Assembly: GCF_002999335.1 (NCBI RefSeq)
Contig: NW_020312152.1
Coordinates: forward strand, 1-64,000
From: Cyclospora cayetanensis
Taxonomy: Eukaryota; Apicomplexa; Conoidasida; Eucoccidiorida; Eimeriidae
Direction: 5' to 3'
Length of the DNA stretch: 64,000 nucleotides
Shown here: positions 24,788 through 36,725 of the stretch, piece by piece
Position numbering within the stretch: position 1 is the stretch's first letter
Layout of the letters: each line of letters starts with the position of its first letter
The notes under the pieces: model-generated
The model's database searches: none
What the model saw: only the letters and a program-made list of their open reading frames with translations
What the model was told of the DNA's origin: nothing
Translations under genes and position numbers: made by a program

Positions 24788-26518
24788 ATGTTTTTGGAAA
24801 GTAAGGAATATATGTCCGTTGACGGGACGGGACTACAAATGCAGACTCTCGGAGAATGGTTACGTTGGTTCTCAGCCGGGTTTCATACACTGCACGGAAA
24901 ACCACTTCTACTGGCAGATCACACAGATATTTTAAGTTCCCGTAAAGTTTTGCATAAGCTGCCTAAATTTTCAGAAGTGCCTTCCCACGGAGTGCGGTTG
25001 CGCACGGAAGTGATCACCTTGTGTGGCCCCCAACAAATTCTCTCCGCACCTGCGGGCTCTGTTGGTCGGGAGCCCTTCAATTCTTGCCATCATTTCTTTT
25101 CTCGTCCACCTATCAGTTTTTTTTCTGACCGTTTTATGAGTTTATCTCTCGGACAATTCACTGCTATGGGGCAAATGATGGGACCCAATAGCAACTGCGT
25201 CGGGGAAGGCCCCACAGAAGTCTCGACTCCAAGTCCTTCCACCTCGAAGGCAGAGCCGAAAATGACATTATATGAACACTTGCTCGTTAGTGCTGGGTGC
25301 GGCCTGTCCGGTATGATGACTCTTATTCCTTTCCAGTTTTTGGTCGTGATATTGCCAATCTCGTCTAAATACTTCCTTGACGAGCAGGAGGTGGAAAACT
25401 CAGTGTTGGGTCTGTACCAGGCTGGTTGCGTCCTGGGCCTCTTTTTTATCCTTAAGATTGGCTCGCTTCACAAGTGGCTGATTCAGGCGGGCCTCATGAT
25501 CTCCCTCATATGCATGGCGGCTGTCGCGCCTTGCCTCTTCTACGGGAGCGTCACCTCCCGAGTCACTTTGCTGCACATTATTCTCTTTTTCCTCGGTGTC
25601 TGTAACGCCTTTCTACAGGCTTCTGGTTTCGCCAGGGCCGCCATTCTCCCCCGGAACTATGTCGATACAACGTCAATAGGCCAAGCAACGGCCGGTGTAT
25701 TCGTGTTCATTGTCACGGGCATTCTCTTCAATCGCATCACCATAGACGGAGAAAGTGACGCCAAGTACCTTATCACAATTATTTGCATACTCGCTGTGGC
25801 TATGTATATCGTTTCTGTGCTTTTCATGCACGTCTTCCTGAACGCACCGGTATGCGTTCAGTCGGTCCAAAACGCGCGAGGCAGTTGGACCGACGAGAAG
25901 ATGCAACCAGGCCATGAACTTACAAGTGTTGGAGATTTAGAAGACGCAGGGAACAATCAGAGCAAGGCAGGTTCTTTGGATGAGACGCTGCTGCCTCCTC
26001 GTCCTTGGGGAACCATTATAAAGCATTCTTTCTGGGAGCTTACCAGTGTGTTCCTCGTCTTCTTCGTTTCTTTCTCACTCTTCCCAAAAGTGGGTCCAAA
26101 TTCGTTCAACTTTGAAGGAAAGGAGCCATCAAATATGGTACTTCTGTTTGGAATGCAATTCGTTGGCGACCTCCTCGGGCGTTCCTGTGTCAAGTTACCG
26201 GGGCTGCACTCGATGTTCAGCTTCGTCTTCCTCCCCCGCCGAGCTACAATTATCGCGTCATTTCTTCGCTTCCTTTTCTACGTTCCCTTCGTCCTGGCCA
26301 TGAAGATGGAGAACGTGGCTGTGATAAACAATTTTGTGTGGTTGATGATCATGCAGTTCTTACTGGCGTTCACTCTGGGCTGGATTGCGACACTTGCGCT
26401 CATTCATTCCTCTCTCTCCGTTACGCGCTTCTCTGAAAAGGCACGCATGGGCTCCCTTTCTACAATTACTCTTGCGGTGGCCATTGGTGTAGGATTGTAT
26501 GTTGCACTAGCATTCTAA
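24788..26518 (+). CDS. Equilibrative nucleoside transporter (ENT/SLC29 family)
   Basis: A single-exon frame. About ten to eleven hydrophobic segments begin near residue 165 (LLVSAGCGLSGMMTLIPFQF). They are split by a hydrophilic loop of about 60 residues between the sixth and seventh segments (NARGSWTDEKMQPGHELTS...), the usual ENT layout. Family features include VFFVSFSLFPKVGPN in segment 7, GDLLGRSC in segment 8 and the Gly-rich last segments GWIATLALIHSS and LAVAIGVGLYVALAF. Apicomplexans cannot make purines and import host nucleosides through ENTs at the plasma membrane, which is the likely role; substrate specificity cannot be read here. The 576-residue form uses the ATG at 24788. The ATG at 25136 would give about 460 residues, closer to family length, and is the more likely start. 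Confidence 0.82.
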   Translation: MFLESKEYMSVDGTGLQMQTLGEWLRWFSAGFHTLHGKPLLLADHTDILSSRKVLHKLPKFSEVPSHGVRLRTEVITLCGPQQILSAPAGSVGREPFNSCHHFFSRPPISFFSDRFMSLSLGQFTAMGQMMGPNSNCVGEGPTEVSTPSPSTSKAEPKMTLYEHLLVSAGCGLSGMMTLIPFQFLVVILPISSKYFLDEQEVENSVLGLYQAGCVLGLFFILKIGSLHKWLIQAGLMISLICMAAVAPCLFYGSVTSRVTLLHIILFFLGVCNAFLQASGFARAAILPRNYVDTTSIGQATAGVFVFIVTGILFNRITIDGESDAKYLITIICILAVAMYIVSVLFMHVFLNAPVCVQSVQNARGSWTDEKMQPGHELTSVGDLEDAGNNQSKAGSLDETLLPPRPWGTIIKHSFWELTSVFLVFFVSFSLFPKVGPNSFNFEGKEPSNMVLLFGMQFVGDLLGRSCVKLPGLHSMFSFVFLPRRATIIASFLRFLFYVPFVLAMKMENVAVINNFVWLMIMQFLLAFTLGWIATLALIHSSLSVTRFSEKARMGSLSTITLAVAIGVGLYVALAF

Positions 26519-29500
26519 GGTCATACTAATAACGACCAGGAAAAACGTAGCTCGTCTGTATTTTGTGCATGATTGGTCTACATGCATGTGAGGCACGACT
26601 CTATAGTAAAAGGCTGTGTCAGGTTGTTGAGGGGGGGAAGCTTGTTGATTGTTGGCTTTTTTTGCCAGAGGCTGAGTTCTGTTGGCCTAGCACCAACTTT
26701 GGTTTTTGCCTGTCCACCTGAGATCAATGGACTTCCTTTTTACTGAGCCGCAACCCCGGTAGGGAAAACTGCAACTTGTGCGCCCCCCTGCATCGCTTCG
26801 TGGACTCTCCGTGCAGCGGAATGCTACGAAAAGCGATATTTCCACCTTAGCGTGTTCTGTCTTCAAAAATTATACAGGCAGGCAGGGTGTGCATATGTAC
26901 ATATGTATGCACATATATATATGCTGATACCCACACTGGTGCGTTGCATTCGCAGCACTATAGCTGCCGAGCTCCAAGAGAGTGATATTTCTAGGACTAA
27001 ATCAAAATATACCCACATTGTTTTTTAGCGCAGTCCACCTACGGTATTGGGTATCCACACCGTTGTTTCGTGACCTGCAGGAAGTGGTGTGTTCTCGGAC
27101 ATGCAAAAGTGCGTACATGGCGCTTTAGAGTGATTAGAAGTAGCAGCCCTGAGGGAGCGTACGCAATTTTTCTTCAAGACCTGTTTAGTGCACGAATAGA
27201 CATAGTTTTCTAGAAAATTGTAGCTATACCGTAGGGGAGCACTCGATATTCCATCACAAAAAAGCGCAGCCTTGTTTCCCCATCCACGTGCATCCAGCAG
27301 TGCCGATTTCACTCAATAGTTAATGCATTTGCTTCCCATTCATAGAGCTTGCGCATAATATTTGTATTTCGGATTCTTGACTTCTTCAGTCCCCTGTTCA
27401 GGCAAATGACCTAGAAAACGTAATCTTAAAGGGGCTTTGATTTTTTCAAAACTGCAGTTGGGGCTACAAGTTGCACATGAGTATCATTGACTAGACTAAA
27501 TGCATCCAAAATGATGCCGAGCGATTGTAGTTTTTCTGCTTGTTTACCGCTTGAGCCTCTCTGCACTGCTAAGACGCAAGTTCTCTTTAAATGCGCATGA
27601 GCTTGTTTTAAGCTATGTGTGGGAAATGTCCATAAAGTTGTAGTTTGACCATGGAAGTTGCCCTTTGTGCGTTCTTTGGATTTGGACATTGAGCGTGCGG
27701 TCCCTACGGCTGCACGAAAGCGCTGACGATAGAACAACATAAAGGCAAACTGAATCGGAAGACACAGACTTTATTTCCTATTCTTTCAGAGCTTTTTATG
27801 CAGCCTGTAACTCCCCATTTATTAAGCCCATTAACTTGTTCCTTTTTTTGATAAGAACATTGAAAAATGTGTAGCTCTGCTCCAAGTGTCCCACTGCGAC
27901 TTTGGCGCGAAACCAATATTATATACTCTTCGATACTGTTTATTGCATTTCGTATTCAGTCCATTTCAAGCTAGGTCCCACCGTATTAGTCAAGGCGATT
28001 TTTGCGACACTGTGAATGACAAAAGTTGTTGCTGAATTCGCGCTTCCAGGAAGGAATTGTGAGTGTCGGCTTGTGCTGATTTAGTCCTTACGTTCGAAGA
28101 AAAGTATTTCTCATATATCTGTTGTATTGCTAGGCATTTCTTCTACTGATGCAGCAGTTCCCTATGTAATACGTGCCACTTTACTAAGTGTAAAAAGCTC
28201 CTCGAAAAATGACACCTCCTAAGGGACTAAACCTTGGGATCGACGCTTTTAAGCATGTGTTCAGAGCGACACTCCGCATTTCTACAGTTGCACTGAACAG
28301 CGAATTTAGCAATTTGTTAGTGCTTTATTTTTGTGGGTATTGTACACGAGAGTCTCGTCAGCACACGCACTCTCGAATACTATATTACGCGCTAAACTAG
28401 CTGCCTCTAGTTTGACATGTACTAATACTTTGATGGTATGGATGACAACAAACATCCTTTTAGAAAGACCATGACATATGTTCATTGATGTGGAGGCAAA
28501 AATGTGTACATCATCTCTTTCAGTCAGCAGAATGTGAATTACACGCTCAATCTCAATCACGGGCGATGCGGGCTGTGTTTTGCCGATGAGGGAACAGACA
28601 AGATCTTTTGTTCAGCCCACTTAGGACACGGAATCACGTACAACTGTAGGCGGGCAGCATATCCTTCACCGCTAGGTGCGCCAAATGGACAGCCCGAAAC
28701 AAAGATCGAGGCCTAGACAATTTCATCACTCTTACAATGTGTGGTCCAGATTTATCATTCGAAGAGTAAAATCCTGCCTCGTCAACTACAGGAAAGGCTG
28801 TTTCTCAGGCCTTACAGTCTACTCGGAGAACGGAAAGCCATAACACAGCAGTTGCTGCACCAGATGAATCCTTGACGGCGAGAGAAAGCTACAAGCTACG
28901 CGTCTGACTTTGCACTTCGGCATTTGGGGTTCAGGACTTTGGAGTGCTGGCATTTAAATATTCCACCTAGTAGAGCCACAAGACCCTTTGTCCGAAAAGT
29001 TATCAGGAGGTGCCCACTCAGCTAAGTTTGAAAAGTTTATTGCGTTGTTGCAAGGCATTTAGACAGTACAATTTTTCCGAGTATGAATAGTGTTGGTGTA
29101 TAATATATGCATGAACAACAGGTTGCTAATAACAATGAGACAGATGCGGTGCTTCTCCCTCGAAAAAAGTCTCCTACAAAACTCGCCGAACAACCGCTTA
29201 CAGCCAAGGTCGTAGGTGCAGCAGCACCAACCTCAGCAGCGGCAACAGAGAAAGGACAATAGCTGGCAAGCCGTTCCTGCCGCGTCGCCCTTTCGCGGAT
29301 GATGGTGTAAGAACATCTACTGAGCAGTGCGCTTCGCCTCACCGGCCGCCTCCCCGTTAAGAACACCCGCCAGTGCCACTCCTTTGTCGCGAGTCATCAG
29401 ATGCTTTCTTCGCTGCAGGTAATGCAGCAGCTGGGACACCTGCGTCTGCCTCTCTGCAGCTGCTCCGACCTTGGGGCTCTCGGGAGGTCCCTACGCCATT

Positions 29501-30015
29501 GATTAAAGACCCTTCATGCAGTTGTGAGGAAGCAGGCTGCACTTGCGGCTGGTGCTGTAGTAACTGCACCATGTCACAACATATCAGCAGCGGCATCGAG
29601 CCATATGACCGCTAGCCAAAAAATGGTTTTCATCGCTATTCCAGGAGCTGCAAGAGGGCACCATCAAGGACATGGCAAAAGAGCAAAGGGGGGAAGGAAA
29701 GACAAGGGGGTCGCAAGTTTAGTACAGCTTACTTGCTGCACCGCCAACAACTGCGCCAATTTGGATTCGGCGTCCCTTCCCGACGCAGACGCTCGCTTTC
29801 GTTCCCGTTTGCTCGTGGCCGTCTGAGCCCAACCACGAAAAACGCACGATCTACACGACTGCTGCCCCCGCCCCCATCACCAAGCACATGCATCCAAGAA
29901 TACTCACAGCAGCAGCAGACATGGCTGCCGAGACGTCAATCAATCTGGAGCCCCCCTTATAATTACCACTAAGGAGGCCCCGCGCCTTCCTTCCGCAGCA
30001 GGCTCCCACGCTACG
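26519..30015. other. 3.5-kb region with no supportable gene
   Basis: Between the transporter and the nucleotidyltransferase 3' end. It is AT-rich up to about 29 kb, with a short TATG/CATA microsatellite at about 26890-26922. From 29.2 kb the composition becomes richer in GC and CAG/GCA triplets. Overlapping open frames of 80-110 codons on both strands at 29.0-29.8 kb have no recognisable motif and were not called. Confidence 0.45.
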
Positions 30016-33000
30016 TCAACGCATCGTGCTCCTAAAGCGATGAAACACCAGCGTCTGAAGAAGGCTCACCTGCCACTCCACCGCGTCCTGTAGCGCCGCG
30101 AGCTGCTGCTGCGTCGCTTGTAGGGCCTTCGCTCTGTCTGCTGCACTAAGGCGCTGGACGTCCGCAGACCGTAATGAAAGCAAATCCCCTGGGAGAGACG
30201 AGAACTCGTTCAGTTTCGAAAAATGGCAGCCCTCAGGCCGAGGCGAAGTCGGGGGCCCCCAGGCCGCCCCAGAGTGCCCGTCGGCGGGCCCTCCAACGGC
30301 AGAAGCCGTGGCTTGAGGGAGTATGACCCTCCAAACACCCGTTGAGTCTCCTGCCCACGAGTCTCTAGATGGAGTTGAACTAGACGACTCCCGGAGATGA
30401 TGCCGCCTCTGCTGCTCGTGCACGTGGGGGGGCCCACGCAATCTGGAGACCGCTCCCTGCAGTTGCGGGGCGGCGCCGTTGATAGGAACTGCGTTATTAT
30501 TCGCCCGCAAGGCCACAGGGCTATTTCCGATCCGTTCTCTCGAAGTTTCTCCTCTGCCGAAGAGCTGTTCGGGGGTGGCGACTGCGAACGAGGAAGCTCC
30601 CCACTGCGGGGTTGCCTTCCTGACCACCGCAGAGCCCTGAGGAGTCCCCTCAGAGCCTCCACCATTAGCCTGTTGCGTGCAGCGGCTAGCTGAACCAAGA
30701 GAAGCCGCTTGTGCAGCAGCTGCTGGAGGCTGCCTCCTGTATTCTTTGCGGTCGGCCTGTCCTGAGACAGGAGCCTCTGGGGGAGTCTTGAAAGGGAGAC
30801 TCTCCCTCGGGGGGTCCTGCGAGGAGGCCCTCGCTGCAGCAGCAGACCCCTGGGGGGCCCCTTCCGCAGCAGCGGCGGAGGCGGTTGACGTGGACGCGAA
30901 GCCGCCTGGGTGGCGCACACCCGCGCTGGGAAGAGAAGATGGTGCAGCTGCAGGGGCCCCCACGACGGCCGCCCAGTTGCGCGTCTGAGTGCTCTCCCGA
31001 GAAGGAGGCCCTTCCTCCTGAGTCTCCGAGGCCGACCCCCCTAGCGGCGCAGTTAGAGGAGGCGGGGGAGGAGGCGGAGGCGGGTGTGGTGTCTCGGGGG
31101 TACTCCAGTAGAATCGCCCCGCGTTGCCCCCCCCGCCCCCCTGCCAGGAGGGCCCCCCCCCGTCGCGGTAACGGGGGCCCCCCCTTCCCGCTTTGGAGGA
31201 AACCGCATAGACATGGGGACCCACACCTTGCAGTCCAGCGTTGGCGGTGTCCACCGCTCGAAAACTTCTCGCCGAAGACACAGCGACGCTCCGGGGAAGA
31301 GGTGCTCCCTGGGGGCTCTGCTGAGGGGGCCAGCCAGTCGAGAGCATGTTGTTAACCCCCCGAAAACCACCTCTATGACCCCACTGCGGGCTCCGAGCCT
31401 CGGGTAACTGCGGAAAGCCTCTCTGAGAAAGCGGCATTTCTCGATACTGTGGACTTCTGCCGTTGCCGCCTATCGTGACAAACGCAGAATCAGCAGAACC
31501 CCTGCGCGGGCCTCTGTAGGGGGGCGAACCGTCCACCCCTGCTTCCGATGAAGAGCCTCCACCGGGTGCTCCGGAGGGGCCCCTCTCAGGGCCCTCTCTG
31601 GGGCCAGGCATGCAAGCCTGTCGCTCCTGCCGGTATGGTACGTGACGGGGAGCGGCGTTAGCACCTGTCACCGTTCGCGCATAGGAAGTCTCCAGTGCTG
31701 CTGATGCATGCAGCTCGCGCTGCCGCTGTGCGTTGGACGCGGCGCATGTGGCGGCTTGCCGTTCTGAAAGGGTGGATTCTGCATTGTTGCTGCTGCTGCT
31801 CCCGCTGGTGTTGCTGCTGCTTCGCTCCTCATGTGTTGCTGCAGCCCCTGCTTGCTGCCTAGAAGCTTTAAAGAAACTCTTTGAGTCGCCCTGTTGCCCA
31901 CTGCTGCTAGTGGGTGGGGTTCCGGGGCCCCACCCCGAGGGCCTGCGGGAGGGCCTCTGCGTATCTTGATTATGAGAAACGCCAGCATCCGAAGCCAGAG
32001 AGGAGGACCCCGTTCTCTGACTCTGCTGCTGATGGTGCTGCTGCTGCTGTAGTGTAGCCACAGCGTGAGACAAGGCTGATGTAAAGCGGCCTGGGGGGTA
32101 GGCGCTCTGGGTGTCGGTGCCAGGAGGGCCTGCACTTCCCCCCTGCACACGCCCCCTGTTACGGTTCCCTGCCGAAGAATCGTCGGCAGCAGCGCAACAA
32201 GCCACTGAGGGCGAGCCACTTCCATCCCCCTGCCAAGGTCGAGACTCCACGGGGCCCCCCCCCCCGGGAGCTGGCGAGGGCCCCTCCATGGGGGGCCCTA
32301 GCAACGAAGTCCGCCCGGCGAAGAGTCCAGGACCCTGCCAGTAGGGGTCTCGGCTTGGAGGAAGGCTGTAGAGCTGCGATTGTTGCTGCTGCTGCATCAC
32401 GAACTGTGGCGTTTGCTGCTGCATGGTGCTGCGAGACACCCCAGCTCGCTGCCTCCCCACGGATTGCGGGTGGGGCCTCCTGTAGCGGTCATTTAAAGGA
32501 CCCCGGGGGCCCCTGGGGCCTCCCTCCACCCCGAGGCGCTGGTTCCCTCCTCGAGTTTCCCATGGAAGCCTCCCCAGACTGCACGCACTCCGGGGGGACC
32601 CCACGGAAGAGGGGCCCCCCGCCGTCCGAGTATCCAGGGAGTAGCTGCCAGCGCTGCTGTTTCTCCTGCAGCCCCGAGTGCAAAAGGGGAGTAGAGACTG
32701 CATGGCAATCGCCGCTTCTGCAGCGGCTGCTGCCTCGATTGGAAGCATTGCTGCCTCCGAAGCGCCAGACAGCAGGGCACCCCCCGGACCCCATAAGCCC
32801 CCAGAGCCAACAAGGCCCCCGTTCGCCTCATCGCGTCCACACCCAGAAGCGTCACTGCTGTTAGAGGGAGGCGCCGTCTGACCAGCGTCGTCTGTTGCTG
32901 ATGGTAGAGGGCCAGAGACAGAGTGCTTGCATGCACACAGGGGGTCCCCGTAGGCGTTGAGGGCCGAGCATGCGTAGTGTGCCTCCCCGATCTGAGCGTT

Positions 33001-36000
33001 GCTTCCCCCAGGACCCCCCTGAGGCCCCTCACTCGAACCCTGCTTCGATAAGAGCTGGCAGAGGGCTAGCAGACTTCTCATCTCCTCTTCATCTAGCTGC
33101 AGAGTCGGCTGCGGCTGCTGCCGCTGCCTAGATGGATACTCGCCTACTTCCGAGTCACAGCCGAAGGCCGTTTCTCCCTCCTTAAATGCCTTAGCAGCTG
33201 CCTTCGCGGATCCGTCCCCATCTCCGGTGGAGCTCCCTCTTTGGGCTTTTCTGTCCACCAGTGGGGGGTTTCCTGATGCGCCAAGAGGCCCCTCCACGTT
33301 CCCCGAAGCTGCACCTTCCTCCTCCTTCAGCGTGTGCACGACGGTAAGAAAATCCGTGTATGAGTCTCTTGGGGAGCAGGTAGCACCACCATCCACACCT
33401 CCACGCATGCCCGCGTGGCGCTCTTCTTCGTCTTCTGTGCTGATTCTGAGGAGGACAAGGGGCTTGATCTGGGGCTGCAGCTGCTCCGTCTGCTTGCGCC
33501 TCAGTCTTTGGAGGTAGCGGTAGCTGTTTCTGAAGAAGACGGAGCGAAACGCTGCCTGGTCTCCTCGCTGTAACACCGCCTTGAGGGTGGCGTTGCCGCG
33601 CTTCAGAGCATCGGTGAGGCGCACGAATGCGGGCTCGCTAACACTTCTCCCCAAATTGTTGCAATTCAACAGCGGGTCTACAACGTTGATGCACCGCATG
33701 ACAAAAACGCCGCCGCACCCAAAAATCGGAGGACTCCCTCGGAGGCTACGGGGATTCACAGCAGCATTACTTCCACCAGCCCAGGAGCTTGACTGCGCCC
33801 AGCGGCTCGCTGGCGAAGACGCTGGAGCCGGCACGTCACGCCCGCTGCTGCCGCTGCTGCTCACAAACGCAGCTGTGGGGCTTGCAGGGTCTGCCCATAC
33901 AAAACTGCTCCGGGGGCCTCCCGAGAAACGTGACAGGCCCCCCCCCCCCATGCCGCCGTAGCACATGCGAAACCTGAGACAGACAGCAGAACAACGCGTC
34001 GCAACAGCTCGCGAGAATTTCGATGGGGTGAGCCTCTTTTCGCCAACAAAGAGCTTTACAGAGCCAAGACACTGCTGGATGGGCCCCTTTCGGAACCCCA
34101 CAAGCATCCTCCGCCTTCGTCTCTGTCTACCACTCTCTCAACTCCCAAGGCAAGAGGGCACCGGCTCTCTTGGACAGGCGAACCCTTCGCCAAGGCTGCC
34201 ACGACCTGCCCGCCTCTTCCTTGCTTCCCCTCCCTTCTTCCCCTTCCCTATAATCCCTTTAGCCTTCCCCTCCCTTTTCCCCTGTAATCCATTAGCCTTC
34301 CTCTGTGTGCAGGTCTCTTATTCGATCTGCAAAACCGAGCCCTTTCACCGTTTTCGCGTACCGCCTCCTACATTCTTCGATAAACGCAAGGTCAGCAATC
34401 GCCTTGCAGATTTGATTAGTCATGCCATCCCTGGATGCGCCCTCCTCCGGATGCATGTGTTGGGCAATGAACGCCAATCGCTCCAGCCGGGGGTCGCCGT
34501 CTTGGGGGTTTCCGCTGCTGTGCTCACAAAGATGCAAAAGCTCGTGCTGCGGCTCCACGTACCGCTGCTGCTGCTGCTGCTGTTGCTGCTGCCGATTGGC
34601 GTAACGCAGCAACCACAGAGGGAGAGGCCCCGCAACGGTTGCAGCAAAGGAGGCCCAGTCGAAATTCGAAAAATACGAGAGGAATGCACGAAACACCTGC
34701 AGCGGCGTCTGCAAACTGCTCGGAGGGAGGCACGAAAACAGGTGCAGCACCAAAACCTCCAGACAGTACGAAGCTAGCAAACCCGAGCGACTCCCCAGCA
34801 GATGACTCTCGTACGCCATCCAAGCCTTCGCACAAAACACACAAACAGCTAAACACGCAACTTTGGCCAGCCTCACACCCCGAAGGCACCCTTTCCCCAA
34901 TCCCCCGTGCTATCCCCCCAACTAAACACACGCATATATATATCTATATATCATCCCCCCGTGTTACCTGCATATGCACAAGCAACCCCTCCCGATTCAA
35001 AAGACTTCCTCACCTTCACAAGAATGACTGAGCGCTTGAAAAGATGGCAACGGCCAATGCGGCGGTCAAGCAGCTCCAGCAGCGCCAAGGAGCAGCAGCC
35101 CCCCACCTGATAAGCGAGCAGCACCAAATTATACAAGTAGAAATGCAAACTGCTCAGGGAAGCGAAACACAGGGGCCAAAGCCTTGCCTTTTGCGACCCC
35201 TCCTTTCCCTCTCAGCCTGTTCTTCCTCCCTCACTCAAACCGTCACGAGCCCTTTACAACATCGACAAAAAAAGTCCACTTATTCACATTGCGCTTCTCT
35301 CTGGAGAGGATAGTCCCCCAAATCAGGGCCCCTCAATGGCTCCCCCCCCAGAGGACACAAAAACGCATATGTACAGCCTCCCGACCCCGCGTAAACGCAA
35401 GTACACGGATCCTCCTAACTTTCCTCCTAACTTCCCTCCTTCTACAGTGAGGATGCCTTTTTCTCACCTTATTGACTGAAAGATCTACAGCGAGACCATC
35501 CACTTCCAGCTTGATGATCTTCACGTCGGCTTTAACGAGGTGCACATTTCTGATTCGAGGGCCCCTAAGGCCTCTCCCAGCGGGCCTTTGGGATTCTCCT
35601 GGGGTGCACACCGACTGACTAAACTCTGAGGTGGGTTCCCCACCTTCTACTCTCAGATCTCCCCGTCTGAATCTTTGGTAAAGATACACCAGGAACGCTT
35701 CGCTGTCCTCTTCGCTCTCTACAACGCCAGTTTTGGGGGAAAACGTGAGCACGCCGACATCTAAATCCCCGTCCGGGAGATACGTGAGAAGAGGGAAGGA
35801 ACCATAACGATGGACAGCCACACAAATATCCGACAGACAGCGGACGCTGCTGCTGCATGCGCTGCCGCTGGTGCTGCCTTCCGCTATGCCAGGGCTTGGA
35901 GAGGATATCCCTGCAGCCTCCTCAGGCTCGTGGGTGGAGGTGACAGCTGCCTGGCGCCTGCATGCTGCTGCTGCTGCTTCTGTGGCTGCACCTGCAGGGA

Positions 36001-36725
36001 CCGCTGCACTTGCGCCTCCTGCCGCGGTTGGGGAAGGAGATGACGATACGGAGAAAAAGGAAGATGGGGAGTCGTGGCGCGTCCTGCTAGAGCTCACAGG
36101 GGCCTTACAGAGATGCTGACCCTTCACTTGCTGCCGTCTTTGTTGCGGCTGCTGTGACGCAAGCTCGTGCTGCTGGCTAAGGACCTCGGGCGGTAACGTT
36201 ATGATAGCAGAACCCCCCAAGGAGGAAGGCCTATTGTGCGAAGGGGCCTCTTGAACGCTTCGTTCTGCAGCTGTACCTTCCTGCCGTGTTTCTGGATACT
36301 GCTCTTGCAATTGAAGCGCTTGCCTTCCCTCAAGCTGCTGCTGCTGCTGCTGTTGCTGCTGCAAGGAAAGTCTGAAATCCGTGAAAGCCTCGAAGATGGC
36401 GTCTCTCAGGTGCTGAAAGGCCTCGGCTCGCACTTTAGACCTCTCTTCATTGGGTCCTGAGGTACATAGACACACACAGCCGCTCCCCGCTGCCGCCTCC
36501 AAATCATGAGGCGCCTTCCGATCTTGAGTGTTCTAGAATCGTTTTTTCGAGGTGTTAGGGACAGGAGCACGTCGTGACAGTGAGGCTACACCACAGAAGG
36601 GACAGACACAGAAACGGGCAGGGAGGGAAGAGGGGTTATTACGGAGCCGCACGGCACCCACCGAGGGCTGAGATGAAATCATCCGCAATCGCGTCAAACT
36701 CAGCTGGAACGTCTGGGAGCTCCAT
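30016..36725 (-). CDS. PAP/OAS1-type nucleotidyltransferase with very long low-complexity tail
   Basis: Exons 36662-36725, 35468-36522, 35014-35106, 34362-34825 and 30016-33973 are phase-consistent and give about 1877 residues. The catalytic domain shows YGSFPLLTYLPDGDLDVG, the polymerase-beta G-S...DxD motif. The third carboxylate lies in LEVDGLAVDLSVNK. The plant/apicomplexan-type PAP/OAS1 substrate-binding region follows: GGCCSLALLELLD...CHLFKRSVILVK, AWMAYESHLLGSRSGLLASYCLEVLVL and VVDPLLNCNNLGRSVSEPAFVRL. Enzymes of this family add nucleotides to RNA 3' ends; target and base preference cannot be inferred. The first exon and the weak acceptor before 36522 were chosen because they supply a helix (PAEFDAIADDFISAL) at the position expected upstream of the fold. 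The last exon runs over 1100 residues past the fold as Gly, Ser, Gln, Ala and Pro-rich sequence, ending in a short coiled coil (LSAADRAKALQATQQQLAALQ). Confidence 0.8.
34564..34592. repeat. CTG/CAG triplet run inside the nucleotidyltransferase gene
   Basis: Nine consecutive CTG/TTG triplets on the plus strand, read as nine Gln on the minus strand (RQQQQQQQQQRY) within the substrate-binding region. It is a homopolymeric amino-acid repeat of the type common in Eimeria coding sequence. Confidence 0.85.
36334..36363. repeat. CTG/CAG triplet run near the N-terminus of the nucleotidyltransferase
   Basis: CTG/TTG triplets on the plus strand encode a nine-residue Gln run on the minus strand (SLQQQQQQQQQLEG), between the N-terminal helices and the catalytic G-S motif. 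Confidence 0.85.

Noticed and set aside
31053..33032. Several long frames on both strands inside the nucleotidyltransferase tail
   Set aside because: High GC content and few stops make all frames open. They lack domains and conflict with the phase-checked model.
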